Source of the DNA: Janibacter terrae NBRC 107853
Lineage (GTDB): Bacteria; Actinomycetota; Actinomycetes; Actinomycetales; Dermatophilaceae
Length of the DNA stretch: 64,000 nt
Assembly (NCBI RefSeq): GCF_001591405.1
Contig: NZ_BCUV01000003.1
Location: 264,517-328,516, forward strand
Direction: 5' to 3'
Below the pieces are notes generated by a model, which worked only from the letters and a program-made list of their open reading frames with translations, made no database searches and was not told the DNA's origin. This document shows positions 7,687 through 15,465 of the stretch, piece by piece; positions within the stretch are counted from its first letter, which is position 1; each line of letters opens with the position of its first letter. The translations under genes were made by a program, and so were the position numbers.

Positions 7687-9150
7687 ATGGCCGCGAAGCA
7701 CCCCGTCACCCTCCGCCCGACCAACCCCGAGTCGGGCGACGTCGTCGCCGCCGCGGGTCTCAGCGGGCGCTTCGACGCGATCCGCGCCGAGCTCGAGGTA
7801 CCGGGGGAGTTCCCGGCCGAGGTCGTGGCCGAGGCCGAGCGGGTCGCGGCGACGCCGCTGTCCACGCCGGAGCGCGACGAGAGCGACGTCCCCTTCCTCA
7901 CCATCGACCCACCCGGGTCCATGGACCTCGACCAGGCGATGCACCTCGAGCGCGACGGAGACGGGTACCGGGTGCGGTACGCCATCGCGCACCTGGAGTC
8001 CTTCGTCGAGCCCGGGGGAGCCATCGACGCCGAGGCCCGCCGCCGTGGGCAGACCATCTACGCCCCCGACCAGCGCACCCCGCTGCACCCACCCGTCCTC
8101 AGCGAGGGGGCCGCCAGCCTGCTGCCCGGGGAGACCCGGCCGGCGTACGTGTGGGACATCCGGCTCGACGCCCGCGGTGAGCACACGGCCGCCGAGGTCC
8201 GCCCCGCGCTCGTGCGCAGCGTCGACCGGCTCGAGTACACGGCCGTGCAGGAGAGCATCGACGCCGGCACCGACGACGAGCGGCTCGTCCTGCTCAAGGA
8301 GATCGGGGAGAAGCGCATCGCGCTCGAGCAGGAGCGTGGCGGTGCCTCCCTGCCCATGCCGGACCAGCAGGTCGAGGAGGTCGAGGGCGGCTTCCGGCTG
8401 CACCTGCGCCCGCTCGTGCCCGCGGAGGACTGGAACGCGCAGATCTCCCTGCTCACCGGCATGGTCGCCGCGGACATGATGCTGGCGGCCGGGGTCGGCA
8501 TCCTGCGCACGATGCCCCCGCCGCAGGAGCGTGCGATCAACCAGCTGCGCCGGGTCGCGAGGGCGCTCGGCGTCGACTGGCCGGAGGGGACCGACCACGG
8601 GGCCTTCCTGCGCTCCCTCGACGGCCGCGATCCCAGGCACCTCGCGCTCATCCACGAGTCGACCGTCCTCTTCCGCGGGGCGGGCTACACCGCCTTCGAC
8701 GGCGAGCTGCCCGAGCTCGTCGAGCAGGCCGCGATCGGCGCCCCGTACGCCCACGTCACCGCGCCGCTGCGTCGGCTCGTCGACCGCTTCGGTCTGGCGC
8801 TGTGTGCCGCACTGAGCGCCGGGGGAGAGGTCCCCGCGTGGGTGCGGGAGGCGCTGCCGCAGCTGCCCGAGCTCATGGAGGCCTCGGACCGACGGGCCGG
8901 CGGCGTCGAGCGCGCGACGACCGATGCGGTCGAGGCCGCGACCCTCGCCGACCGTGTCGGGCAGGACTTCGTCGCGGTCGTCGTCGACGTGCCCGAGGGC
9001 AAGGACGACGCCGGCGCCCTCGACGTCCAGCTGCTCGACCCGCCCGTCCTGGCCCGCGCGAAGGGGGCGGCCGGGCTCGGCGCCGAGGTCACCGTGCGCC
9101 TGACGCAGGTCGACCTGGCCACCGGGACGGTGGACTTCGAGGTGGCGTGA
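7687..9150 (+). CDS. RNB-domain ribonuclease (RNase II/R family)
   Basis: A 487-residue protein with an RNB catalytic core. FLTIDPPGSMDLDQAMHLE (about residue 75) holds the metal-binding aspartates, but the fourth position of the usual DxDD run is Gln (LDQ). Other core blocks are YAIAHLESFVEPG, PLHPPVLSEGAASLLPG and YAHVTAPLRRLVDRFG. It is shorter than RNase R, with no clear cold-shock or S1 domains, and matches the compact actinobacterial form. It is expected to degrade RNA 3' to 5'. It ends before the manganese riboswitch region and is not obviously in an operon. Confidence 0.85.
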   Translation: MAAKHPVTLRPTNPESGDVVAAAGLSGRFDAIRAELEVPGEFPAEVVAEAERVAATPLSTPERDESDVPFLTIDPPGSMDLDQAMHLERDGDGYRVRYAIAHLESFVEPGGAIDAEARRRGQTIYAPDQRTPLHPPVLSEGAASLLPGETRPAYVWDIRLDARGEHTAAEVRPALVRSVDRLEYTAVQESIDAGTDDERLVLLKEIGEKRIALEQERGGASLPMPDQQVEEVEGGFRLHLRPLVPAEDWNAQISLLTGMVAADMMLAAGVGILRTMPPPQERAINQLRRVARALGVDWPEGTDHGAFLRSLDGRDPRHLALIHESTVLFRGAGYTAFDGELPELVEQAAIGAPYAHVTAPLRRLVDRFGLALCAALSAGGEVPAWVREALPQLPELMEASDRRAGGVERATTDAVEAATLADRVGQDFVAVVVDVPEGKDDAGALDVQLLDPPVLARAKGAAGLGAEVTVRLTQVDLATGTVDFEVA

Positions 9151-9171
9151 GGGACCCTCTTCGCCATGGTC

Positions 9172-9177
9172 TAGACT
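9172..9177 (+). promoter_or_regulatory. -10 box (TAGACT) for the manganese riboswitch transcript
   Basis: TAGACT is placed so that transcription would begin around 9184-9187, exactly where the riboswitch P1 stem begins. The same hexamer is used by rnpB, map, hisD and pheS in this window. Confidence 0.5.
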
Positions 9178-9186
9178 CACCGGCAG

Positions 9187-9287
9187 CGAAAGGGAGTAGT
9201 CCCCAACAGGTGTGTCGACACACTGAGCCTCGGCCTCGGCCCCGGCTCCGGCACATCGGGCCAGTCACCTGGCGGACGAGACTTTCG
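9187..9287 (+). ncRNA. yybP-ykoY manganese riboswitch
   Basis: The P1 stem is CGAAAG (9187-9192) with CTTTCG (9282-9287). The 5' conserved block AGGGAGTAGTCCCC (9191-9204) and the 3' block CCTGGCGGACGAGAC (9268-9282) match the two conserved internal-loop strands of yybP-ykoY RNAs. A variable arm (about 9209-9262) lies between. The downstream gene is a GDT1/UPF0016 cation exporter, a standard target of this Mn2+ sensor. Identification by motif and context is strong. Exact helices were drawn by eye. Confidence 0.9.
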
Positions 9288-9333
9288 ACCGGTTTTGTTT
9301 GCGACGATCCCGGTCGGGGCTCGTCGCATCACG

Positions 9334-9364
9334 ACTCCTCGTCCGGGCGGACGAGGAGTTTTTT
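9334..9364 (+). terminator. Riboswitch expression platform: terminator that also masks the RBS
   Basis: ACTCCTCGTCCG (9334-9345) pairs with CGGACGAGGAGT (9348-9359) and is followed by a T run to 9364. The 3' arm holds GAGGAG (9353-9358), the Shine-Dalgarno for ATG 9366. The hairpin could therefore both stop transcription and hide the ribosome site. A separate hairpin (GCGACGA 9301-9307 with TCGTCGC 9321-9327) lies just upstream. Confidence 0.7.
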
Positions 9365-9365
9365 C

Positions 9366-9950
9366 ATGTTCTCTGCACTGGTGCTCAGCACCGTGGTGAT
9401 CTTCGTCGCCGAGCTCGGCGACAAGAGCCAGCTCATGGCGATGACCTTCGCGACCCGCTACCGGGCCCGCGATGTCATCATCGGCATCACCGCAGCCACC
9501 GCCGTGGTCCACCTGGCGTCCGTCGGCATCGGGTACTTCATCGGCGCGAGCTTCGAGAAGTACCAAGGAGCCATCGCGATCGTGGCCGGCCTCGCGTTCC
9601 TGGCCTTCGCCGCCTGGACCCTGCGCGGTGACGAACTCACGGACGAGGAGGCGCAGAAGGCCCGCAAGGCGAAGGGGTCCGCGCTCCTGGCCGTGGGTGT
9701 CGCCTTCTTCCTCGCCGAGCTCGGTGACAAGACGATGCTGGCCACCATCACCCTCGCGGTGCGGGAGGACTGGTTCGGCACGTGGATCGGCTCGACGATC
9801 GGCATGGTCGCCGCGGACGCCCTGGCCATCGCGGCCGGCGCGATCCTCGGACGCAAGCTCCCGGAGAAGGTCATCACGTACGGCGCCGCGGCGGCCTTCG
9901 CGATCTTCGGGCTGGTGCTCATCGCCGAGGGGCTCGGCTGGTTCGGCTGA
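9366..9950 (+). CDS. GDT1/TMEM165 (UPF0016) family manganese exporter
   Basis: A 194-residue membrane protein with the two inverted UPF0016 repeats. Each carries the family motif: FVAELGDKSQLMAM (about residue 14) and FLAELGDKTMLATI (about 118). Six membrane helices are plausible. Family members export Mn2+ (MneA in Vibrio, GDT1 in yeast), and the upstream manganese riboswitch supports that substrate. The start is ATG 9366, 7 nt after GAGGAG. It converges on rnpB across an inverted repeat. Confidence 0.9.
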   Translation: MFSALVLSTVVIFVAELGDKSQLMAMTFATRYRARDVIIGITAATAVVHLASVGIGYFIGASFEKYQGAIAIVAGLAFLAFAAWTLRGDELTDEEAQKARKAKGSALLAVGVAFFLAELGDKTMLATITLAVREDWFGTWIGSTIGMVAADALAIAAGAILGRKLPEKVITYGAAAAFAIFGLVLIAEGLGWFG

Positions 9951-9963
9951 CCGGCGCCCGCGT

Positions 9964-10038
9964 GTGCACGAAAGGTCGTGCTGGTGCATCTCGTGGCTCG
10001 TGACGCCACCGGATGCATCAGCACGACCTCGTGTGCAC
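9964..10038. repeat. Imperfect 27-nt inverted repeat between mneA-like gene and rnpB
   Basis: The arms at 9964-9990 and 10012-10038 match at 23 of 27 positions; their shared core is GGTCGTGCTG against CAGCACGACC. An inner GTGGC/GCCAC stem lies between. It sits between two convergent transcripts, so a two-way terminator is possible, but no U tract follows either arm. A dispersed palindromic element is the alternative. Confidence 0.6.
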
Positions 10039-10047
10039 AGCCGTGCG

Positions 10048-10432
10048 GGGGATGAGTCGGCCTGTAAGCCGGGTTCTGTCCCCCGGCACCGTCGCCGGTG
10101 CCCGGGTGACGGCCATCCATCTCGGGTCGCCGTTGCCGACGACCTCCAGCGTCCTACCCGTGTGCTCGGGCGGGCCGCCCTCGGACGCACACTGTCTGGA
10201 CTTGCTCCGGGTGGGGTTTACCGAGCCGATCCGGTCACCCGGATCGCTGGTGGTCTCTTGCACCACCGTTTCACCCTTACCGCGACCGCCGAGGCGGTCG
10301 TGGCGGTCTGCTTTCTGTGGCACTGTCCCGCGGGTCACCCCGGGTGGCTGTTGGCCACCACCCTGCCCTGTGGAGCCCGGACTTTCCTCGACACCACCGA
10401 GGTGGTGACGCAGCCGTCCGGCCGACTCATCC
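10048..10432 (-). ncRNA. rnpB: RNase P RNA, bacterial type A
   Basis: Catalytic RNA that matures tRNA 5' ends. Read on the minus strand, the 5' end GGATGAGTCGGCC pairs with the 3' end GGCCGACTCATCC to form P1. Conserved blocks are GAGGAAAGTCCGGGCTCC near the 5' end, CAGAAAGCAGACC, AAGGGTGAAA, GAGCAAGTCCAGACAG and AACCCGGCTTACAGG near the 3' end. The length, about 385 nt, is normal for actinobacteria. The ends are set by P1 and could shift by a few bases. Confidence 0.95.
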
Positions 10433-10439
10433 GCCGAGC

Positions 10440-10445
10440 AGTCTA
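10440..10445 (-). promoter_or_regulatory. -10 box (TAGACT) for rnpB
   Basis: TAGACT on the minus strand is 7 nt upstream of the P1 5' end, placing transcription start at about 10432. No clear -35 is seen. Confidence 0.5.
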
Positions 10446-10494
10446 CGGGTGCATCGGCACCCTTCGCGCCGGGTGGGTCGAGCCAAGACGGGCG

Positions 10495-11754
10495 TCACTC
10501 CCGGGTCGTGTGCCGCACCCACCCGGTCGTCGCCCCGACGAGCAGCACGACGACGCCGGCGATCACCGAGGGGACCGGCAGGAGGACGGCGACGCCGAGG
10601 CAGCCCAGCAGGCCGAGCGTCGGGATGACCCGGTGGACCCAGCCCCCCTCGAGCGTCCACGCGCTGGCGTTGGCGATCGCGTAGTAGACGAGGACGCAGA
10701 AGCTCGAGAAGCCGATCGCCCCGTCGAGGTCCCCGAGCACGATGAGGACGATGACCACGGCGGTGACCACCGCCTCCGCCCGGCGCGGCACCGCGTGCGG
10801 ACCGTCGACCAGGGCGAGGACGGGCGGCAGGTGCCTGTCCCGCGCCATGGCCAGGACGGTGCGCGAGACCCCCAGGGTGAGGGCGAGGAGCGCCCCGCCG
10901 GCGGCCACGACCGCGGCGATGCGCAGCGCCGGGCCGAGCCAGGGCCACGCCGAGATCTCCGCGGCCTCGGCCAGCGGCGCCTGCCGGGCCGCGAGCCACC
11001 CCACGCCGAAGCCCTGGGTCAGGGCGACGGCGACGAGGACGTAGACGGCCAGCACGATGCCCAGGGCGATGGCGATGGCCCGCGGGATCGTCCGGCGCGG
11101 GTCGGCGACCTCCTCGCCGAGCGTGGCCATGCGGGCGTACCCGGCGAAGGCGAAGAACAGGAACCCGGCGCCCTGGGCGATGCCGACCGGGCCGCCGGGC
11201 ACCACCGGGTCGACCAGCGGCGCCTCGGCCAGCGCAGGAGGGCTGACGAGGAGCACGACGGCGAAGGTCACGACGAGCGCGAGGACGCCGACCGCGATGG
11301 CCAGGGCGACGCGGGCCGAGCGCTGCACGCCCTTCAGGTTGAGCGCGAGGACGGCGAGCACCGTCACGACGGCCACGACCCTCGACGCGTCGGGGAAGAG
11401 ATGGACCCCGATCGTCATCGCCATGGCGGCGCACGAGGCGGTCTTGCCGGTGATGAAGGCCCAGCCCGCGAGGTGCCCCCACGGCACCCCGAGCTGCTCG
11501 CGCCCGTAGACGTAGGTCCCCCCGGACTGCGGGTGGACCGCGGCCAGGCGCGCGGAGGAGACGGCGTTGGCGACGGCGATGGCCGCGGCCAGCAGGATGG
11601 CGAAGGGGAGGCCGTCACCGGCAGCAGCGGCAGCCGGGGCGAAGACGACGAAGAGCCCCGCACCGACCATCGCGGCGATCCCGACGCCCACGGCATCGAG
11701 CAGCCCCAGGCCGCGCCGCAGCGTGCCCGTGCTCCCACCCGGTGCGCTCGTCAT
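10495..11754 (-). CDS. APC-superfamily amino-acid permease
   Basis: A 419-residue integral membrane protein, largely hydrophobic with about 12 helices. The N-terminal GVGIAAMVGAGLFVVFAPAA is the substrate-binding helix-1 motif of the amino acid-polyamine-organocation family. PQSGGTYVYGREQLG in helix 2-3 and GEEVADPRRTIPRAI after helix 6 are also diagnostic. The substrate is not predictable. ATG 11754 (MTSAPGGST) is preferred because CAGTCT lies 6 nt upstream, a leaderless-like arrangement; an ATG at 11772 is possible. It is transcribed away from ppgK with a short gap. Confidence 0.85.
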   Translation of the reverse strand: MTSAPGGSTGTLRRGLGLLDAVGVGIAAMVGAGLFVVFAPAAAAAGDGLPFAILLAAAIAVANAVSSARLAAVHPQSGGTYVYGREQLGVPWGHLAGWAFITGKTASCAAMAMTIGVHLFPDASRVVAVVTVLAVLALNLKGVQRSARVALAIAVGVLALVVTFAVVLLVSPPALAEAPLVDPVVPGGPVGIAQGAGFLFFAFAGYARMATLGEEVADPRRTIPRAIAIALGIVLAVYVLVAVALTQGFGVGWLAARQAPLAEAAEISAWPWLGPALRIAAVVAAGGALLALTLGVSRTVLAMARDRHLPPVLALVDGPHAVPRRAEAVVTAVVIVLIVLGDLDGAIGFSSFCVLVYYAIANASAWTLEGGWVHRVIPTLGLLGCLGVAVLLPVPSVIAGVVVLLVGATTGWVRHTTRE

Positions 11755-11811
11755 GGCTCCAGACTGCCCCACCCTCGGTGGCCGCCGCAGGTGACGCGCC
11801 CCGCGGCGGCT

Positions 11812-12567
11812 TCAGTTCCCCCGCGCCGCGAGGCGGGCGGCGCCGATGATGCCGGCCTTGTTCTTCAACCTGGCCGGGACGATCTCGGTGCGCAGGTCCA
11901 GCAGCGGGAGGAAGCTCGCCGCCTGCTTGCTGACGCCACCGCCGACGACGATGAGGTCGGGCCAGAAGAGCGACTCGAGGTGGGAGTAGTACGTCTGCAG
12001 CCGCTCGGCCCACTGCTCCATGGTGAGCGCGTCGCGCTCGCGCACCGACTCGGCCGCGCGGGACTCCGCGTCGTGCCCCTCGATCTCCAGGTGCCCGAGC
12101 TCGGTGTTGGGCACGAGGTGGCCGTCGACGAGGAGGGCGCTGCCGATGCCGGTGCCGAGGGTCGTCACGAGCACGACGCCGTCGACCCCCTTCGCCGCAC
12201 CGTGGTGCAGCTCGGCGACGCCCGCGGCGTCCGCGTCGTTGACGATGTGCACCTCGCGCCCGAGCCGGTCGGCGAAGAGCGCGCGTGCATCCGTGTCGAT
12301 CCACGACTTGTCGATGTTGGCAGCCGTCCGCACGACCCCGTGGGTGACGACGGCCGGCAGGGTGATGCCGAGGGGCACCGACGTCTTGACCGAGAAGTGC
12401 TCGGCGATCTGCTCCACGACGTCGCACACCGCCTCGGGGGTGGACTCCTCCGGGGTGGCCACCCTCAGCCGGTCGTCGGTGAAGACGCCCTTGTCGAGGT
12501 CGACGGGGGCGCCCTTGATGCCCGACCCCCCGATGTCGATGCCGAGTGCGTCGAACTTCTTGCTCAT
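11812..12567 (-). CDS. ppgK: Polyphosphate glucokinase
   Basis: ROK-family sugar kinase of 251 residues that phosphorylates glucose using polyphosphate or ATP, typical of actinobacteria. LGIDIGGSGIKGAPVDL is the phosphate-binding start, GITLPAVVTHG and NIDKSWI follow, and DADAAGVAE with LVTTLGTGIGSALLVDG and NTELGHLEIEGHDAE complete the catalytic site. The ROK zinc-binding Cys cluster is absent, as in PpgK. GGAAGG precedes ATG 12567 at suitable spacing. It lies 17 nt downstream of map on the same strand, so co-transcription is likely. Confidence 0.9.
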   Translation of the reverse strand: MSKKFDALGIDIGGSGIKGAPVDLDKGVFTDDRLRVATPEESTPEAVCDVVEQIAEHFSVKTSVPLGITLPAVVTHGVVRTAANIDKSWIDTDARALFADRLGREVHIVNDADAAGVAELHHGAAKGVDGVVLVTTLGTGIGSALLVDGHLVPNTELGHLEIEGHDAESRAAESVRERDALTMEQWAERLQTYYSHLESLFWPDLIVVGGGVSKQAASFLPLLDLRTEIVPARLKNKAGIIGAARLAARGN

Positions 12568-12583
12568 CGTCGTGCCTTCCAGC

Positions 12584-13447
12584 TCAGGGGAGGGTGAGGA
12601 TCTCGTTGCCGGAGTCGGTGACCAGGATCGTGTGCTCGAACTGCGCGGACCGCCGACGGTCCCGCGTCACGACCGTCCACCCGTCGTCCCACAGCTCCCA
12701 GTCCGGGGTGCCGAGGTTGAGCATGGGCTCGATCGTGAAGGTCATGCCCGGCTCGATGACCGTGTCATACTGCGGCGCCGCGTCGTAGTGGGGGATGACG
12801 AGCCCGGAGTGGAAGGCGCTGCCGATGCCGTGGCCGGTGTAGTCGCGCACGACCCCGTAGCCGAAGCGCTCGGCGTACTTCTCGATGACCCGACCGATGA
12901 CGTTGACCTGCCGTCCGGGCAGCGCGGCCCTGATCCCGCGCATCATCGCCTCGTGGGTCCGCTCGACGAGCAGCCGGGACTCCTCGTCCAGATCGCCGGC
13001 GAAGAAGGTCGCGTTGGTGTCGCCGTGGACGCCGCCGACGTAGGCGGTGATGTCGATGTTGACCAGATCGCCGTCCTCGAGGGGCCGGCTGTCGGGGATA
13101 CCGTGGCAGACGACCTCGTTGACGGACGTGCACAGCGACTTGGGGAAGCCGCGGTAGCCGAGCGTCGAGGGGTAGGCGCCGTGGTCGAGGAGGAACTCGT
13201 GGCCGACCCGGTCGACCTCCTCCGTCGTGACGCCGGGAGCGACGGCGGCCCCGGCCGCGGCGAGGGCCTGGGCGGCGACCCGCGAGGCGTGGCGCATCCG
13301 CTCGATCGTCTCCGGGTCCTTGATCTCGCTGCCGGACCACGGCTCGGGAGCCGGTCGGTCGACGTACTCGGGGCGCGTGATCGCCGCCGGCACGGGGCGG
13401 CGCGGGGACACGGCGCCGGGGGTCACGGTTGCGACGGGGGCGTGCAT
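12584..13447 (-). CDS. map: Methionine aminopeptidase, type I
   Basis: Removes initiator methionine in the cytosol. It has 287 residues with the five metal ligands visible: Asp in [10 protein letters not shown], Asp in [10 protein letters not shown], His in [11 protein letters not shown], Glu in MTFTIEPML and Glu in [12 protein letters not shown] proline-rich N-terminal extension of ~40 residues ([20 protein letters not shown]) resembles the SH3-binding linker of mycobacterial MapB. ATG 13447 follows a TAGACT box by 7 nt, marking a leaderless start. Confidence 0.92.
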   Translation of the reverse strand: MHAPVATVTPGAVSPRRPVPAAITRPEYVDRPAPEPWSGSEIKDPETIERMRHASRVAAQALAAAGAAVAPGVTTEEVDRVGHEFLLDHGAYPSTLGYRGFPKSLCTSVNEVVCHGIPDSRPLEDGDLVNIDITAYVGGVHGDTNATFFAGDLDEESRLLVERTHEAMMRGIRAALPGRQVNVIGRVIEKYAERFGYGVVRDYTGHGIGSAFHSGLVIPHYDAAPQYDTVIEPGMTFTIEPMLNLGTPDWELWDDGWTVVTRDRRRSAQFEHTILVTDSGNEILTLP

Positions 13448-13454
13448 GCGGTGA

Positions 13455-13460
13455 AGTCTA
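13455..13460 (-). promoter_or_regulatory. Leaderless -10 box (TAGACT) for map
   Basis: On the minus strand TAGACT is 7 nt before ATG 13447, without a Shine-Dalgarno. Confidence 0.55.
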
Positions 13461-13526
13461 GGCAACGAGAGCGTGGCCGATGCGCTCCGGTCTGCGGGTG
13501 CGACCCGCGAGGAAGGACGGCAGACG

Positions 13527-13724
13527 ATGGCGTACTGGTTCAACATCGAGACCGGTCAGGTCGAGTCCGACGAAAACCGCTCCCAGGGCGAGGACGTCAT
13601 GGGCCCCTACGAGACCGAGGCCGAGGCGGCGGCGGCGCTGGCCACGGCCCGCGCCAAGACGGAGGCCTGGGACGAGCAGGACCGCAAGGACCGCGAGTGG
13701 GAGACCGGCGACGCCGGCGCCTGA
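13527..13724 (+). CDS. Small acidic SPOR-like protein
   Basis: A 65-residue protein, [17 protein letters not shown] onwards, with [18 protein letters not shown] and an acidic C-terminus ([13 protein letters not shown] type). Short proteins of this type are widespread in actinobacteria beside map and are often labelled SPOR-domain or wrongly methionine aminopeptidase. The function is unknown. GGAAGGACGG upstream of ATG 13527 is a clear ribosome site. It is divergent from map and ends just before a long hairpin. Confidence 0.75.
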   Translation: MAYWFNIETGQVESDENRSQGEDVMGPYETEAEAAAALATARAKTEAWDEQDRKDREWETGDAGA

Positions 13725-13737
13725 CCCGCACCATGAC

Positions 13738-13774
13738 GAAGGGAGCCGCCCCGGTGACCGGGGCGGCTCCCTTC
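13738..13774. terminator. Long GAAGGG...CCCTTC hairpin between convergent genes
   Basis: A perfect 17-bp stem (13738-13754 with 13758-13774) and a 3-nt loop. It lies between the small SPOR-like gene and the convergent methyltransferase gene, so it can serve both strands. No T run follows on either side. Confidence 0.65.
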
Positions 13775-13780
13775 GCGCGC

Positions 13781-14410
13781 TCAGCGGGGACGGTAGAGCG
13801 TGAGCGCCCAGGACCCGTCGCCGGGCCACGGCTGCGCGTCCCACGAGGCGTAGCGGGTGACGAGCGAGAGGTCCGCGGCGAAGGCCGCGCGCTCGAAGTC
13901 CTCGGCGCTCACCGCGGCGGCACCCGGCGGCTGGTGGCCGGGCAGCGCCCAGCCGCAGACCAGCCGGCCGTCCGGGGCCAGGTGCGCGCGCATGCGGCGC
14001 AGGACGTCGACGAGGGTCCCGTCGGCGAGGAAGGGCACGACATTGCCCGCGAGGACGACGACGTCGAAGGTCTGCGCGGTGAGCCACAGCGTCGCGAGGT
14101 CCGCGTGCACGAAGCGGGTCACGTCGTCGCGCTCACGGGCCACCTCGATCATCGCCCCGTCGGCGTCGACACCCACGACGTCGTGGCCGAGGGCGGTGAG
14201 GGCGGAGGCGATGCGACCCGTCCCGCACCCGGCGTCGAGGATGCGGGCGGGGGGCGCGTGGAGGGCGTGGACGAAACGCGCCTCACCGTCCAGGTCGACG
14301 CCCTGGGTGGCCAGCTCGTCGAAGCGCCGCTGGTAGGCGTAGGCCGCGTCGATCCCTCCCGACACCTCCGACCACCGGGTGCGGATCTCAGGCAGCTCGC
14401 CGGTGGCCAT
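13781..14410 (-). CDS. Class I SAM-dependent methyltransferase
   Basis: A 209-residue Rossmann methyltransferase. Motif I is ARILDAGCGTGRIASAL (about residue 56), motif II is VVGVDADGAMIEVARE and motif IV is FDVVVLAGNVVPFL. RRMRAHLAPDGRLVCGWAL is the post-motif that follows. It resembles small-molecule methyltransferases; the substrate is unknown. It starts 2 nt after the panB stop and is probably co-transcribed with panB. Confidence 0.8.
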   Translation of the reverse strand: MATGELPEIRTRWSEVSGGIDAAYAYQRRFDELATQGVDLDGEARFVHALHAPPARILDAGCGTGRIASALTALGHDVVGVDADGAMIEVARERDDVTRFVHADLATLWLTAQTFDVVVLAGNVVPFLADGTLVDVLRRMRAHLAPDGRLVCGWALPGHQPPGAAAVSAEDFERAAFAADLSLVTRYASWDAQPWPGDGSWALTLYRPR

Positions 14411-14412
14411 CG

Positions 14413-15309
14413 TCAGCTCTCGAAGGAGTGCTCGGTCGCGGGGAAGCTGCCGGCCGCGACGTCGGCGGCGTAGGCGCGGGCCGCGTCGCCCAGCACGGTG
14501 GACAGGTCGGCGTAGCGCTTGACGAAGCGGGGGGCCCGGCCCGAGCGCAGCCCGGCCATGTCCTGCCAGACGAGGACCTGGGCGTCGCAGTCGGGACCGG
14601 CGCCGATGCCGATGGTCGGGATGCGCAGCTCACGGGTGACGGCGGCCGCGGACGCTGCCGGCACCATCTCCATGACGACGGCGAAGGCGCCGGCCTCCTG
14701 CACGGCGCGAGCGTCCTCGAGGAGGCGGTCGGCGGCGTCGCCGCGACCCTGGACGCGGTACCCGCCGAGCGTGTGCTCGCTCTGCGGCGTGAAGCCGATG
14801 TGCGCCATGACGGGGATGCCCCCCTTCGCCATCCGCTCGATCGTCGGCGCCATCTCGACGCCGCCCTCGAGCTTGACCGCGTGCGCCAGGCCCTCCTTCA
14901 TGAGGCGGGCCGCGGAGAGGTAGCCCTGCTCGGGGGAGGCCTGGTAGGTCCCGAAGGGGAGGTCCGCCACGACGAGCGCGCTGGAGGCCGCGCCGGCGAC
15001 GGCCCGGGTGAGCGGGATCATCTCCTCGAGCGTGACCGGGACGGTCGTCTCGTACCCGTAGACGTTGTTGCCGGCGGAGTCGCCGACGAGCAGCACGGGG
15101 ATGCCGGCCTCGTCGAAGACCTGTGCCGCGTACATGTCGTAGGCGGTGAGCATCGCCCAGCGCTCGCCCTTCTCCTTCATGGCCTGCAGGTGGGGGATGC
15201 GCACCCGCCGGCGCGGGGCGGCGGGTGCGGCGGCGGCGGACCCCGAGCCGTACGGGGCGGCCGTCTCGGCCGCGAGGGTGGGGGTGTCGGGCGTGGAGGG
15301 CGAGCTCAT
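14413..15309 (-). CDS. panB: 3-methyl-2-oxobutanoate hydroxymethyltransferase
   Basis: First committed step of pantothenate synthesis: transfers a hydroxymethyl group from methylene-THF to 2-oxoisovalerate. It has 298 residues. [37 protein letters not shown] (metal-binding Asp), [25 protein letters not shown] and FAVVMEMVP with the catalytic Glu are all present, then [21 protein letters not shown]. The N-terminal ~30 residues are Ala/Pro-rich and unconserved. ATG 15309 is preferred because TAGCAT is 6 nt upstream; the GTG at 15315 would abut that box. Confidence 0.93.
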   Translation of the reverse strand: MSSPSTPDTPTLAAETAAPYGSGSAAAAPAAPRRRVRIPHLQAMKEKGERWAMLTAYDMYAAQVFDEAGIPVLLVGDSAGNNVYGYETTVPVTLEEMIPLTRAVAGAASSALVVADLPFGTYQASPEQGYLSAARLMKEGLAHAVKLEGGVEMAPTIERMAKGGIPVMAHIGFTPQSEHTLGGYRVQGRGDAADRLLEDARAVQEAGAFAVVMEMVPAASAAAVTRELRIPTIGIGAGPDCDAQVLVWQDMAGLRSGRAPRFVKRYADLSTVLGDAARAYAADVAAGSFPATEHSFES

Positions 15310-15315
15310 GGCCAC

Positions 15316-15321
15316 ATGCTA
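15316..15321 (-). promoter_or_regulatory. Leaderless -10 box (TAGCAT) for panB
   Basis: On the minus strand TAGCAT is 6 nt before ATG 15309, with no Shine-Dalgarno between. Confidence 0.5.
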
Positions 15322-15431
15322 GGCCGCGGCGCCCCGGGCACGGAGACGTCCCGGCGAGGGTAAGGATTCCTTCAGGAAGTCCTGCGAACCCCCCCATGTG
15401 CCGTCAGATCTTGATTGAGTGCGCTCACCGC

Positions 15432-15449
15432 TTGTGGCAGACGCCACAA
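15432..15449. promoter_or_regulatory. Palindrome upstream of the secreted protease, candidate operator
   Basis: TTGTGGCAGACGCCACAA is a perfect 7-bp inverted repeat with a 4-nt spacer. It lies 16 nt before the protease start codon, just upstream of the AGGAGG ribosome site. It could be a repressor operator or an mRNA hairpin near the ribosome site. No regulator gene is adjacent. Confidence 0.4.
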
Positions 15450-15465
15450 CATCTCAGGAGGATCC

